Source: Terrilactibacillus tamarindi (GTDB lineage Bacteria > Bacillota > Bacilli > Bacillales > Sporolactobacillaceae). From it: DNA of 64,000 nucleotides. The number at the start of each line of letters is the position of its first letter. The first letter of the stretch is position 1. The notes below the pieces were generated by a model. It was not told the origin of the DNA and ran no database searches. It saw only the letters and a list, made by a program, of their open reading frames with translations. The position numbers and the translations under genes were made by a program. Below, piece by piece: positions 27,550 through 36,653 of this stretch. The stretch lies in contig NZ_WNHB01000009.1 of NCBI RefSeq assembly GCF_009718825.1, forward strand, positions 1-64,000, in the 5' to 3' direction.

Positions 27550-29181
27550 TCACTTAAGCTCACTGATTTGTTTCGTTAATTCGTTAAATTTCTTATCGAG
27601 TTCGGTGTATGCTTGATCTTTTGGAGTCATAAAGCTAAGCTTTCCCAATACTTCTTGTCTTTCGGTTTCAAGCTTAAGGCGTAATTCTTCCAGATGATCT
27701 CTCTTCGGTGTTACGTCACTCAACTGCTTTTGTATGCGATTGTTTGAAATGATGAGTTGGCTGTTCGTTAGTTTTTTAATAAAATAACGATCATGAGATA
27801 CCACAATCAGTGTTCCATTATACTCTGCTAAAGTGTCTTCAAGTTGTTCACGTGAAGCCAGATCAAGATGGTTCGTCGGCTCATCTAATATAAGAACATC
27901 TTTTTCTTCTAGTATATAGGCCATTAACTTGCACTTAACACGCTCGCCCATACTCATATTTCTTATGGGTTCTGTCCATTGAGAAGCAATAAACCCCAAA
28001 TGCTTCATTAAATTTTGAACGTTTCCTCTCTCTTCAAACGTTTCTTTATGAAATAGCTGCGCTGGTGTTTGTTCTAGTGGTAGATCAAACACTTCTTGTG
28101 TTAAATAACCAATTTTTACAGATGGGGAGATCCATACCTCTCCTTTAGTTGATTCCTTGCCAACTAATATTCTCAATAACGTTGTCTTCCCACTACCATT
28201 GGCCCCAATTACAGCCACCTTCTCACCATGCTGAATCGTAAAATTGGCATTTTTAAAGAGTGTTCGCCCCTCAAAAGACTTTGTTAAATTTTTCACTTCT
28301 AAAAATCGTTTTCCTACCTTGTTATTTGTATTAATCGAAAATTGCACCTGATATTCTGACTCAACGGGCTCTACTTTTACTTTTTCGAGCTCTTTTTCAA
28401 GGCGTTTTCGTTTGGATTTAATCTGTGAATCCATACGTTTTGCTTTGACTCGATAATATTCTTTGAAACCTTCTTTTTTCGTCGATTGTCCATGAGCTTG
28501 TTTCGACCAAGACGTGAGCTCATTGATTTGCCCTTCAATCCGTTCAATCATCTTTTGCTGTTTTTCATACTCACGTTGCTGGGTAAGCCGTCTCTGTTTG
28601 CGAACGTCCATATAGCTTGAATAATTTCCTTTGTGTTCAATGAGCTTTTTACCTTCAATTGACCATATTTTTGTTGTTACAGCATCTAAAAAATAGCGAT
28701 CATGCGAAACCAAAATCACGGTACCTTTGTAATTTTTAATTTGTGTATGAAGATATTCTAAACTCGGCTCATCAAGATGGTTTGTCGGTTCATCTAACAA
28801 TAAAAGATCCGCGTCTGTTGAAAACCCTTTCGCCAATCGTGCTTTAAGTTTTTCTCCGCCACTTAATTGTTGAAAATCGTGGTTTGGCACATGCCACTTA
28901 TCAAGCAGTTTAATTTCATTAGGACTTTTATCTTCAAAAGAATGCGATTCAGTTTCTTGTTCAACCATAACGATTTTCAAGTCTCGTTGCATCCTTTGTA
29001 TATGCCCTTTCGTCGGAATTAATTCTTGAATAATTAATTGCAATAACGTCGATTTACCGGCTCCATTTTTACCTATGACGCCAATAATATCCCCTTGCTG
29101 AACAGTGGCATTAACATCTTCAAAAAGATATTGGTCCATTACTTCATAGCTAAGATTTATTAATTTTAAAAGTTCTTTCAT
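27550..29181 (-). CDS. vmlR: ABC-F ribosome protection ATPase, VmlR
   Basis: A 543-residue cytoplasmic protein with two ABC domains and no membrane part. Walker A motifs are GKNGAGKST and GANGSGKTT, signatures LSGGEKLKARLAK and MSMGERVKCKLM, with LLLDEPTNHLD twice. The interdomain linker (TQQREYEKQQKMIERIE, then KKEGFKEYYRVKAKRMD) and C-terminal coiled tail resemble B. subtilis VmlR, which displaces lincosamides, streptogramin A and pleuromutilins from the ribosome. The structured leader supports the assignment. Confidence 0.93.
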   Translation of the reverse strand: MKELLKLINLSYEVMDQYLFEDVNATVQQGDIIGVIGKNGAGKSTLLQLIIQELIPTKGHIQRMQRDLKIVMVEQETESHSFEDKSPNEIKLLDKWHVPNHDFQQLSGGEKLKARLAKGFSTDADLLLLDEPTNHLDEPSLEYLHTQIKNYKGTVILVSHDRYFLDAVTTKIWSIEGKKLIEHKGNYSSYMDVRKQRRLTQQREYEKQQKMIERIEGQINELTSWSKQAHGQSTKKEGFKEYYRVKAKRMDSQIKSKRKRLEKELEKVKVEPVESEYQVQFSINTNNKVGKRFLEVKNLTKSFEGRTLFKNANFTIQHGEKVAVIGANGSGKTTLLRILVGKESTKGEVWISPSVKIGYLTQEVFDLPLEQTPAQLFHKETFEERGNVQNLMKHLGFIASQWTEPIRNMSMGERVKCKLMAYILEEKDVLILDEPTNHLDLASREQLEDTLAEYNGTLIVVSHDRYFIKKLTNSQLIISNNRIQKQLSDVTPKRDHLEELRLKLETERQEVLGKLSFMTPKDQAYTELDKKFNELTKQISELK

Positions 29182-29209
29182 ATTATCGATCCCTCTCTTA
29201 AAGGGAGAA

Positions 29210-29400
29210 CAAAAAATCCTCCCAATTTAGTTGGAAGGATTAGCCGTACCAAAGCATGATCAAATAAGCTATACGCAAACTGCTCTTTCATATTTTAACG
29301 AAAATGGGTAGACTAATCCTATTTTGTATGATTTGAAATATGTGATTTCAAATTTTAAAAATAAGATTAGTTAATCATCGTCCACCCATCACCTCTTCTA
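29210..29400 (-). promoter_or_regulatory. vmlR leader: short uORF with attenuator
   Basis: A terminator (arms 29231-29241 and 29215-29225, then T6) precedes vmlR. On the minus strand AGGATTAGTC (29320-29311) can pair with GGCTAATCCT (29245-29236), which contains the 5' arm of the terminator, so the two structures exclude each other. A three-codon ORF, ATG ATT AAC TAA (29378-29367), lies upstream behind GAGGTG/GGGTGG. This fits ribosome-stalling-dependent antitermination by antibiotics, as known for vmlR. The pairings are read by eye. Confidence 0.75.
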
Positions 29401-29555
29401 ATGCTTGTTAGTATAAATATATCATAAAAAGTGTGACCAAAACAATAGATATTTGGAAGATAAAATTGGTGTTGTACGATTTAAAAGGAGATTTGCCTCT
29501 TAATAAAACGATACGTCTTCGTTATCAAATCCATATTATCTGAGCCACCACTGTC

Positions 29556-29580
29556 CTGTCTTTTTTCGGTGCCTGGCCCC
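29556..29580. repeat. REP-like element at the 3' end of the ArsR gene
   Basis: Carries GTCTTTTTTCGGTGCCTGGC followed by CCC; it directly follows the stop codon at 29582 on the minus strand. Confidence 0.7.
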
Positions 29581-29581
29581 T

Positions 29582-29917
29582 TCATTCCGTCTCTTTCATT
29601 TTATCTAGTAACATAATGGTATCGACTAAATGATTATTAAATATTTGGCGCGAAATGTCTAGAAGTTCAATAATCATTGGATCTTGCAGAGAGTAGATCA
29701 CACGGTTGCCATCCTTAGTTCCAGAGACAATATTTTTTCCACGAAGCACGGTCAGTTGTTGCGATACCGTAGAACCTTCAGTCCCAACTAAACTTTGGAT
29801 TTCATTAACACTTTTTTCGCCTTCAGCCAAAATCTCTAAAATTCTTATCCTTAAAGGATGAGCTAAAGCTTTAAAAAATTCTGCTTTAAATTGGTGCATT
29901 TCTAGATTCAATTTCAA
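29582..29917 (-). CDS. ArsR-family winged-helix regulator without cysteines
   Basis: A dimeric winged-helix repressor of about 111 residues (FFKALAHPLRIRILEILAEGE, in two parts, and STVSQQLTVLRGKNIV as recognition helix). It contains no cysteine at all and lacks the ELCVCDL metal box, so it is not a classical metal or thiol sensor. TTG 29917 has GAAGGAG at good spacing; ATG 29932 has none. It overlaps the SulP gene and is transcribed after it, so it probably autoregulates that operon. Confidence 0.82.
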   Translation of the reverse strand: MKLNLEMHQFKAEFFKALAHPLRIRILEILAEGEKSVNEIQSLVGTEGSTVSQQLTVLRGKNIVSGTKDGNRVIYSLQDPMIIELLDISRQIFNNHLVDTIMLLDKMKETE

Positions 29918-31670
29918 CTTTTCTCCTTCCATTAAATAAATGTGGGGATTTGTTCTCTATTTCATTAGATTTTGAATACATCTGACATTCTCTAAAAGCA
30001 AAATGTTTGCAACCTAAACATTTGGTTCGATTCACTTGAGAAAGAGCATAATCAATGGCATCATTTGTATGCTCAAAAATATGATCCTCACCAATGAGAT
30101 CATATAGACCTGTTTTCTTAAGGATCGCTGCCGGTTGTTGATTTAATCCAGATACAAGCACAATCCCGGTCTTTGAAAAATCTTTTACAATACTTGAAAA
30201 GTAAGATTCCCCCGTCGTATCCATGAACGGGACTTTACTCATTCTAAGTAGTAGTATCTTTGGCTTGTAATTGATCGTATTCATAATACTTGTTTCAAAC
30301 GTCTGTGCTGCCCCAAAGAATAATGGACCTTCAATATTATAAATACTCAGTTGTGGGCAATCATGCTTCTCTGTCACGATACCAGATTCCATTTTGTCAT
30401 TCTCGTGATTAGGCAAAATTTTGACAGTTACCATTATATCACTCATCCGCTTAGTAAAAATAATAACCGCCAAAATCAATCCAAATTCAACGGCCACGGT
30501 AAGATTCATAAAGACTGTTAATAGAAAGGTAACCATTAAAACGAGAGAATCACCTGTTTTGGTTGCAAGGACATTGTAAAAGACCCGCCTTGCACTCATA
30601 TTCCAAGCGACCACCATTAAGATCGGTGCCATACTGGCTAATGGTATTTTAGACGCGTAAGGGGCAAATAAAAGTAAAACGAGGAGTACAACAAGGCCAT
30701 GAATGATTCCTGAAACGGGTGATACAGCCCCACTTTTAATATTTGTTGCTGTTCTTGCAATGGCCCCAGTAGCAGGAATTCCTCCAAATAACGGAGTCAC
30801 CATATTTGCTATGCCTTGTCCAATCAATTCCTTATTACTATTATGTTTATCTTTGGTCATACCATCAGCTACAACGGCTGATAATAGCGATTCAATAGCA
30901 CCCAATACAGCGATCACAAAAGCTGGCTGAATCAGGTGTGTCACACGATCGAATGTAATCGTTGGTATATTGAAATGAGGCAAGACACCAGATATTTGTC
31001 CGTAAGTCGAACCAATCGTTGCCACATGATTCGGATAGAGAAAAGTCGCCATCAAAGTTGAAAAAACAAGTCCAACAAGTTGACCTGGTACTTTGGGCAG
31101 TATTTTCGGTGTAACTAATATTGTTATTAAGCAAATAATCGCCGTACCTACACTATAAATATTTAGACTGTGTAAATGTTGCACGATTTCTCTCATATTA
31201 TCTAGAAATAACTCATGTTTTTTCACATTAGACAGTCCGAGAAAATTGGGAATCTGTCCGGTAAAAATAATAACAGCAATACCTGTTGTAAATCCAATTG
31301 TCACTGGTCTTGGAATGAATTTAATTAAGGCACCTAATTTAAAAATGCCCATTAAACAGAGGATTACACCAGCTAAAAAGCCAGCAATCAATAAATTTTC
31401 TAAACCATATGACATCACGATTCCGAACAATATGGGGATAAAGGCACCGGTTGGACCGCCAATTTGAAATTTAGATCCACCAAATAATGAAATACAAATA
31501 CCCGCAATAATAGTTGTATAAATTCCGAGTTCTGGCTTGACGCCTGATGCAATTGCAAATGCCATCCCCAGAGGAATGGCGATAACTCCGACAATAAGAC
31601 CTGCAATCAGATCTTTTTGAAGATCTTGAAGAGAATACTTACCAATACGTAGACCAAACTTCTGATGCAT
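29886..31670 (-). CDS. SulP-family anion transporter with STAS domain
   Basis: A 594-residue inner-membrane transporter. The SulP core (LQKDLIAGLIVGVIAIPLGM and IGGPTGAFIPI; NKELIGQGIANMVTPLFGG) spans about 15-415, with a STAS domain at about 440-545 (MSKVPFMDTTGE). An unusual C-terminal tail has CLGCKHFAFREC. Candidate substrates are sulfate, bicarbonate or another anion. It overlaps the downstream ArsR gene by 32 bases, and a palindrome lies just upstream of its start. Confidence 0.9.
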   Translation of the reverse strand: MHQKFGLRIGKYSLQDLQKDLIAGLIVGVIAIPLGMAFAIASGVKPELGIYTTIIAGICISLFGGSKFQIGGPTGAFIPILFGIVMSYGLENLLIAGFLAGVILCLMGIFKLGALIKFIPRPVTIGFTTGIAVIIFTGQIPNFLGLSNVKKHELFLDNMREIVQHLHSLNIYSVGTAIICLITILVTPKILPKVPGQLVGLVFSTLMATFLYPNHVATIGSTYGQISGVLPHFNIPTITFDRVTHLIQPAFVIAVLGAIESLLSAVVADGMTKDKHNSNKELIGQGIANMVTPLFGGIPATGAIARTATNIKSGAVSPVSGIIHGLVVLLVLLLFAPYASKIPLASMAPILMVVAWNMSARRVFYNVLATKTGDSLVLMVTFLLTVFMNLTVAVEFGLILAVIIFTKRMSDIMVTVKILPNHENDKMESGIVTEKHDCPQLSIYNIEGPLFFGAAQTFETSIMNTINYKPKILLLRMSKVPFMDTTGESYFSSIVKDFSKTGIVLVSGLNQQPAAILKKTGLYDLIGEDHIFEHTNDAIDYALSQVNRTKCLGCKHFAFRECQMYSKSNEIENKSPHLFNGRRKVEIESRNAPI

Positions 31671-31698
31671 AACATACCTTCCCCATTTTATAATATTT

Positions 31699-31722
31699 CT
31701 ATATCTGATTATTTGAATATAG
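31699..31722 (-). promoter_or_regulatory. Palindromic operator candidate for the SulP-ArsR operon
   Basis: A 24-bp imperfect palindrome, CTATATCTGATT followed by ATTTGAATATAG, about 30 bases before the SulP start. Its AT-rich shape with outer CTATAT-ATATAG fits ArsR-family sites. Autoregulation by the downstream ArsR gene is inferred. Confidence 0.5.
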
Positions 31723-31781
31723 CATAATACGAATCTACGCTATCTTCTTATGGTTGTCAATTCTTTTTATATGAGATAATA

Positions 31782-31830
31782 CAAAAAGACCCAATCAAGA
31801 GACGATATTGTTACATCTTCTTAATTGGGA
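31782..31830 (-). terminator. Terminator after the 75-aa gene
   Basis: On the minus strand CCCAATTAAGAAG pairs with CTCTTGATTGGG and is followed by TCTTTTTG. It lies 240 bases past the stop of the small gene at 32070. The stretch 31831-32069 otherwise shows nothing recognisable. Confidence 0.55.
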
Positions 31831-32069
31831 ATGATGATATCCTATTTTTGCAATAATTTAGTCTAATCAAAACACGAACCAAAGAGTTAATTAAAAACGG
31901 GATCGTTTTAGCATCTTCTACTTTTAATATAGATTACCTAAGCGATCCAGCCAGACACTACCACACTTTAACTCAGGGTGAGCAGAATAGCTGCATTTTT
32001 TGATTGTTATTCCTGATATTAACATAATGATGAATTACCTAAAAACACCTCGTCATTATTCTCATATTT

Positions 32070-32297
32070 TTAGAACCCAACCGTGCCAGAACTTTTTGTT
32101 TGCTTTTCAGTTATTTTAATATGGGTTACTTTATCTAGAAAAATCTTTGTTAGTACCTTTTCTTTACCTTTGTCTTCAGTAAATGTGATGACACCTTCTA
32201 TTTGTAGATTTTTTTCAGCTTCTTCAAAACTCACAGCTTCAACACTATTCACACCGATACATTTATCGCCTACATAATAATTTACATCGTATTCCAC
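32070..32297 (-). CDS. Hypothetical small protein, 75 aa
   Basis: GAGGAG sits nine bases before GTG 32297, whereas the ATG at 32306 touches it, so GTG is the probable start. The protein is acidic and beta-rich (EYDVNYYVGDKCIG; VLTKIFLDKVTHIKIT), with no recognised domain, signal or membrane segment. It is monocistronic. Confidence 0.55.
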   Translation of the reverse strand: MEYDVNYYVGDKCIGVNSVEAVSFEEAEKNLQIEGVITFTEDKGKEKVLTKIFLDKVTHIKITEKQTKSSGTVGF

Positions 32298-32306
32298 CGA
32301 TATCAT

Positions 32307-32703
32307 CTCCTCATTAATAGTATTCTAGCGGATGGAAGAAATTCCTTCTTCATAACATGATTCTCATTAATTTTATAAAAGGATCGTTTATAGAATCGAA
32401 GAGAATTGAATTTCATTGAGTCAATATGACCAAGAAATTCATATAGAATGGAGGAAGTGAATTAAATCATCCCCGTTAATTAGCGGTTACTAGCTTAAAT
32501 TTTGTATCGTATAAAAAGATAAATGTATAGAAGGCATGTCTCTTAAATATGAAAATAGTCACAGATTAATTATGGTAAATAATTACTTATGGCGGATGGA
32601 CAAACCTATTAATGAAGCGTAATTTTATAGATAATTCTTATTATTAACAAAATATCAACAATACGTAAGGGATAACACACTATTAAATCATTGGGGAGAT
32701 TTT
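32307..32703. other. Gene-free divergent stretch before the amidase
   Basis: An AT-rich region of about 400 bases. A GGAGGAA site at 32452 is followed only by a two-codon ORF (GTG AAT TAA). No conserved promoter or RNA structure was identified with confidence. Confidence 0.4.
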
Positions 32704-34617
32704 TTGAGAGAGAAAAAGAGCTTTTTACTGTACACTTCACTCGTCGTAATACTGTCTGTGACATTGTTAATGAACGTTTCAGTTAATAAGGTTTCCGCTA
32801 AAGAGGCTGGTAATCAGAACAGTTTGCAAGCGTCTTTTGTGAAAGCTTCGAAAGAATACCATGTTCCTTTAAGTATACTGATGTCCGTGGCTTATAACGA
32901 AACAAGATGGGAACAACACGGTGGTGAACCAAGCACTTCCGGTGGATATGGTGTGATGCATTTAACCCAAGTGAATCGATTACCTGCTGAAGATGCAAAA
33001 GGTGATGGAAACCAGCCAAGTTCTGATAAATCAACAGAAAAATACTTACATACATTGGATAAAGCAGCAACATTACTCGGTGCACAGACCAACGACTTAA
33101 AGAAAGATCCAGATTTGAATATTCGCGGAGGAGCGGCTATTCTTGCAGAATACGAAAAACAAACTTACGGCAAAATCTCAGATAACCCTGCAGACTGGTA
33201 TGGAGCAATTGCCATGTATAGCGAATCTGATAATGAATTGACAGCAACAGGATTTGCCGATCAAGTCTATGCCACGATTCAAAAAGGAGTTGAGAAAAAT
33301 ACTTCGGGTGGTGAGCATTTAAAATTAACTTCAGAAGATATTAAACCTAATAAGAAAACGGCCAATTCCCTTCAACTGAAAAAAACGAAAGAGACAAATG
33401 TCGATTGTCCAAATGGAGTTGATTGTCAATTCATTCCTGCACTATACCAAGCGTTTTCTTCTAGTCCAGGGGATTATGGGAATTACGATCTTGCAAATCG
33501 GCCTTACGATGGCCTCAACATTCGTTATATTGTTATACACGATATTGAAGGTTCTTACGAAGCAGGTATCAATACGTTTCTTCGTCCATCTTATGTCAGT
33601 GCTCATTATGTCGTCCGATCATCCGATGGACAAATCACAGAAATGGTGAGACCAAAAGATGTGGCCTGGCAGGCTGGAAACTGGTACATTAACAGTCATT
33701 CTATTGGGATCGAGCATGAAGGATATGCTGTTGAAGGAGCATCATGGTATAGTGAACCGATGTATCAGCAATCGGCTAAACTTGTAAAATATTTAGCCAA
33801 GGCATACAATATCCCTTTGGATCGACAACATATTCTCGGTCATGATAATGTACCCGGTTTAGATACCAAACATCAACGGGCCATGCACTGGGATCCAGCA
33901 GCCTATTGGGACTGGTCTCATTATTTTGAGCTTTTAGGTGCACCTTTTACTTCAAATAGTGTTGCAGTGGATAAATCAAGTGATAATCAAAAAAATAAGC
34001 AGATTGTAACCATCAATCCTAATTTTAACAATAATCTACCCACGCTCACTTACAACAATCAGCCATTAGAAGCACGTCCATCAGATTTTGTTTATCTATA
34101 TTCCGAGCCTAGCTTCCAAGCCCCTCTTCTAGGTGATCCTCTAATTCACCCAACAGGTGCTGGAACTACAGAGATTCAGGACTGGGGAGATAAGGCCGTG
34201 AGTGGACAAACTTTTTACCAGGTGGATAAAGACGGTGACTGGACAGCTATAAATTATGGTGGACAAAAGGCATGGTTCTATAACCCTCAAGGGAAGAATT
34301 CAACGAAAGGCAAAGGACTTATTATTACACCAAAAGAGGGAATGACTTCTATTCCTGTTTATGGCTCTGCCTATCCAGAAGCTGGAGCATTTCAAAGTCT
34401 AGGAGATCCGATTGTATCCAATAAGACTATATATACAATGCCAGCTGGGCAGAAATATATTGGGACAGGCCCGGTTCAATCAGATTATTACTTTGCGAAA
34501 CTATTTAATCAACCATCTACCTATCACGTCGTAAAAGGAAATGATGAATACTATCAGATTACGTATAATCACCGGATTGCCTTTGTTAAGAAAAGTGATG
34601 TTGATATTCTCAAATAA
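32704..34617 (+). CDS. Secreted N-acetylmuramoyl-L-alanine amidase with N-terminal lysozyme-like domain
   Basis: Starts at TTG 32704 behind GGGGAG. A Sec signal peptide spans 1-32 (cleavage after VSA). Residues 40-200 look like a transglycosylase/lysozyme fold (SILMSVAYNETRWEQHGG; GGYGVMHLTQVN). Residues 245-410 form an Amidase_2 zinc domain with ligands in YIVIHDIEG and ILGHDNVPG and substrate motif HSIGIEHEG. The C-terminal 220 residues look like two SH3-like wall-binding repeats. It cleaves peptidoglycan outside the cell, as an autolysin or germination/lysis enzyme. Confidence 0.85.
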   Translation: MREKKSFLLYTSLVVILSVTLLMNVSVNKVSAKEAGNQNSLQASFVKASKEYHVPLSILMSVAYNETRWEQHGGEPSTSGGYGVMHLTQVNRLPAEDAKGDGNQPSSDKSTEKYLHTLDKAATLLGAQTNDLKKDPDLNIRGGAAILAEYEKQTYGKISDNPADWYGAIAMYSESDNELTATGFADQVYATIQKGVEKNTSGGEHLKLTSEDIKPNKKTANSLQLKKTKETNVDCPNGVDCQFIPALYQAFSSSPGDYGNYDLANRPYDGLNIRYIVIHDIEGSYEAGINTFLRPSYVSAHYVVRSSDGQITEMVRPKDVAWQAGNWYINSHSIGIEHEGYAVEGASWYSEPMYQQSAKLVKYLAKAYNIPLDRQHILGHDNVPGLDTKHQRAMHWDPAAYWDWSHYFELLGAPFTSNSVAVDKSSDNQKNKQIVTINPNFNNNLPTLTYNNQPLEARPSDFVYLYSEPSFQAPLLGDPLIHPTGAGTTEIQDWGDKAVSGQTFYQVDKDGDWTAINYGGQKAWFYNPQGKNSTKGKGLIITPKEGMTSIPVYGSAYPEAGAFQSLGDPIVSNKTIYTMPAGQKYIGTGPVQSDYYFAKLFNQPSTYHVVKGNDEYYQITYNHRIAFVKKSDVDILK

Positions 34618-34656
34618 GTATTAAAATCTAATCAAATTATGGGTTATTGTTATTTC

Positions 34657-34693
34657 AAAAAAGGCTGACGGAGAATCTCCCGCCAGCCTTTTT
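34657..34693. terminator. Bidirectional terminator between convergent wall genes
   Basis: AAGGCTG pairs with CAGCCTT, with inner CGG pairing; an A-run precedes and a T-run follows. Confidence 0.75.
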
Positions 34694-34738
34694 ACTCATC
34701 ATATTATTAAACAATTTCCCTCTTACCAAGATCCTGCC

Positions 34739-36121
34739 TTAATAAATCACCACAGGCTCATTCTGCTCTAAATTATCGTACACTTTTTTCATAACACTCG
34801 GCGGTGTATTCACACATCCACCCGATCCATTTTTAATGTAGGCTGTATTAGACCAGTTTTTTCGCCATTTGGCATCGTGGAAACCACATCCGCTTGTTGT
34901 AAAGGGGGCCCAATAGTTCACTTTGACTGAATAATTCGGATTACCAACTTCACTCCCTGTAAGCGTGGATGGTGAGGCTTTGTATTCGATATACCATACC
35001 CCTTTAGGAGTATCTTCATTATAGACATGTGTCCCTGTGACAACATGAGTGGTCACTTGTAGTTTCCCATTTTTGTAGATCCAAATGCGTTGATCCTTGA
35101 TGGATACCTCCGCGTAGGTGTCTCCAATCCCATTGTTCGCTGTCGTGTGGTAACCGACGCCATTGATATTCCAGCCAACTCCATAGATATTGTAGGCAAG
35201 AAGCGATTTATTTCCTTTTTCAAAGGCCTGCTGAATCCGTTTTGTTTCTGCATCGATATCAATTGCCCAACCGTAGGATCCTCCTTTGACTGATATGACT
35301 TTTCCTGAATGAGTCTTAAAGGTATAGGGTTTATTTAACGTCGATTTAGAACGATTAAGGTCATCCAACTTTTTCTTAATATCGCTCGGGTCAATCTTAT
35401 ATTTCATATCTTTTGAAATGGTTGCATTGTTAATGACTTCACTACCCTTAAAAGAATATGGTATATTCTGAAGCTTATAATCAACCGTTTGTGAGCGTAG
35501 ATCTTGCAGCTTTTTCTTTTCTTGTTTGATTGTTTGACTGTCTGCTTTGATCGGTTGTTTTGTTATAGGGTTCAAATGAATTTCACTATTATAAACCTTG
35601 TTCTGGTAATCCTTTAATAAACGATTGACATCATATTGCTCTCCATTAACACTTTTGGTAACGACCATTTTACCTTGCACCAAACGAGCTTCAGCGTCCT
35701 TGGGTGCTTTTAAGTCCTTATTCATGAATATGAGTTTTTCTTCTAATTTCTTTTTCGCCGTTTGACTTTGTCTCTCATCCGTTTCACTTGGATTTAAAGC
35801 ATAATTTTTTGCCTTTGAAGAAGGAAAAAACGTCCGTTGTTTCTTTAATAGGTTCTTTACTTCTGACAAATCTTTGTTTGTATATCCCATTTTAGTATCT
35901 TTTCCATCATAAATTTTCCTATTACCAATATAGACGACGTTTTTAGATACCGTTTTTTCTAATTTACTTAAAGCTTGTTCCGCCGTTAGTCCACCGACAT
36001 TTGTGTTATTGATCGTGATATGTTTATTGAAATGGGTTGCCTGATAATAATAAATACCCGAAAATATGAGTGCAATAAGTACAACCACACTGCTTAAGAT
36101 GATGATGTTTCTTTTACTCAT
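34739..36121 (-). CDS. Membrane-anchored L,D-transpeptidase (YkuD) with PG-binding domains
   Basis: A 460-residue protein with an N-terminal membrane anchor at about 5-27. Two Pfam PG_binding_4-type regions follow at about 35-290 (VGGLTAEQALSKLE). The C-terminal YkuD domain at 335-460 has the catalytic motif SGGCVNTPP and upstream histidine GFHDAKW. It forms 3-3 crosslinks or attaches proteins in peptidoglycan. ATG 36121. It converges with the secreted amidase gene, a second wall enzyme. Confidence 0.9.
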   Translation of the reverse strand: MSKRNIIILSSVVVLIALIFSGIYYYQATHFNKHITINNTNVGGLTAEQALSKLEKTVSKNVVYIGNRKIYDGKDTKMGYTNKDLSEVKNLLKKQRTFFPSSKAKNYALNPSETDERQSQTAKKKLEEKLIFMNKDLKAPKDAEARLVQGKMVVTKSVNGEQYDVNRLLKDYQNKVYNSEIHLNPITKQPIKADSQTIKQEKKKLQDLRSQTVDYKLQNIPYSFKGSEVINNATISKDMKYKIDPSDIKKKLDDLNRSKSTLNKPYTFKTHSGKVISVKGGSYGWAIDIDAETKRIQQAFEKGNKSLLAYNIYGVGWNINGVGYHTTANNGIGDTYAEVSIKDQRIWIYKNGKLQVTTHVVTGTHVYNEDTPKGVWYIEYKASPSTLTGSEVGNPNYSVKVNYWAPFTTSGCGFHDAKWRKNWSNTAYIKNGSGGCVNTPPSVMKKVYDNLEQNEPVVIY

Positions 36122-36653
36122 AAACTTGACCTCCAGAAAACGAGTTTACTTATTTATTAGATTTATAATATTAATAAACATCCAACTAAAGTTATAACTT
36201 CTAGATTATGTAAAAAAGTTTAATATTGAGTAAGGATTTCCACCTCATTCCCGATAAAAACCGATTTATCTAAATCAACGACTCTCTAAAGTATATATGT
36301 AAAAATTTTATTAATATATCGGTGTTTCATTTGCTTGAAAATACTTTCAATATATAAAGACCTGTTTGTAAATTCACACTTAAAACGGTATGCCGTCACT
36401 CTTAAGGTTTAATTAAGTATAATCGTTTTGAAACCGGTAAAAATCCTTCTTCTAACCTGATACTCAGCTTCTTCCACTCAATCTGTACTTAGTTTAACAT
36501 ATCATTACAAATATTACATACATATTTCATGTAGACCTTTTATTGTTTAATTAATGAATCAATGCCTTGTCACTACATATATAGACAAGGCATTGTTATT
36601 TACATCGTATCGTTCAAGATAAATATTCTATATACGACCAATACACCTTACAT
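36122..36653. other. Gene-free stretch with one inverted repeat
   Basis: About 530 AT-rich bases. ATGCCTTGTC and GACAAGGCAT at 36562-36600 form a 10-bp stem that probably ends the polyol operon transcript, although no clear T-run follows on the minus strand. The upstream part carries the transpeptidase promoter region, not resolved. Confidence 0.4.
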
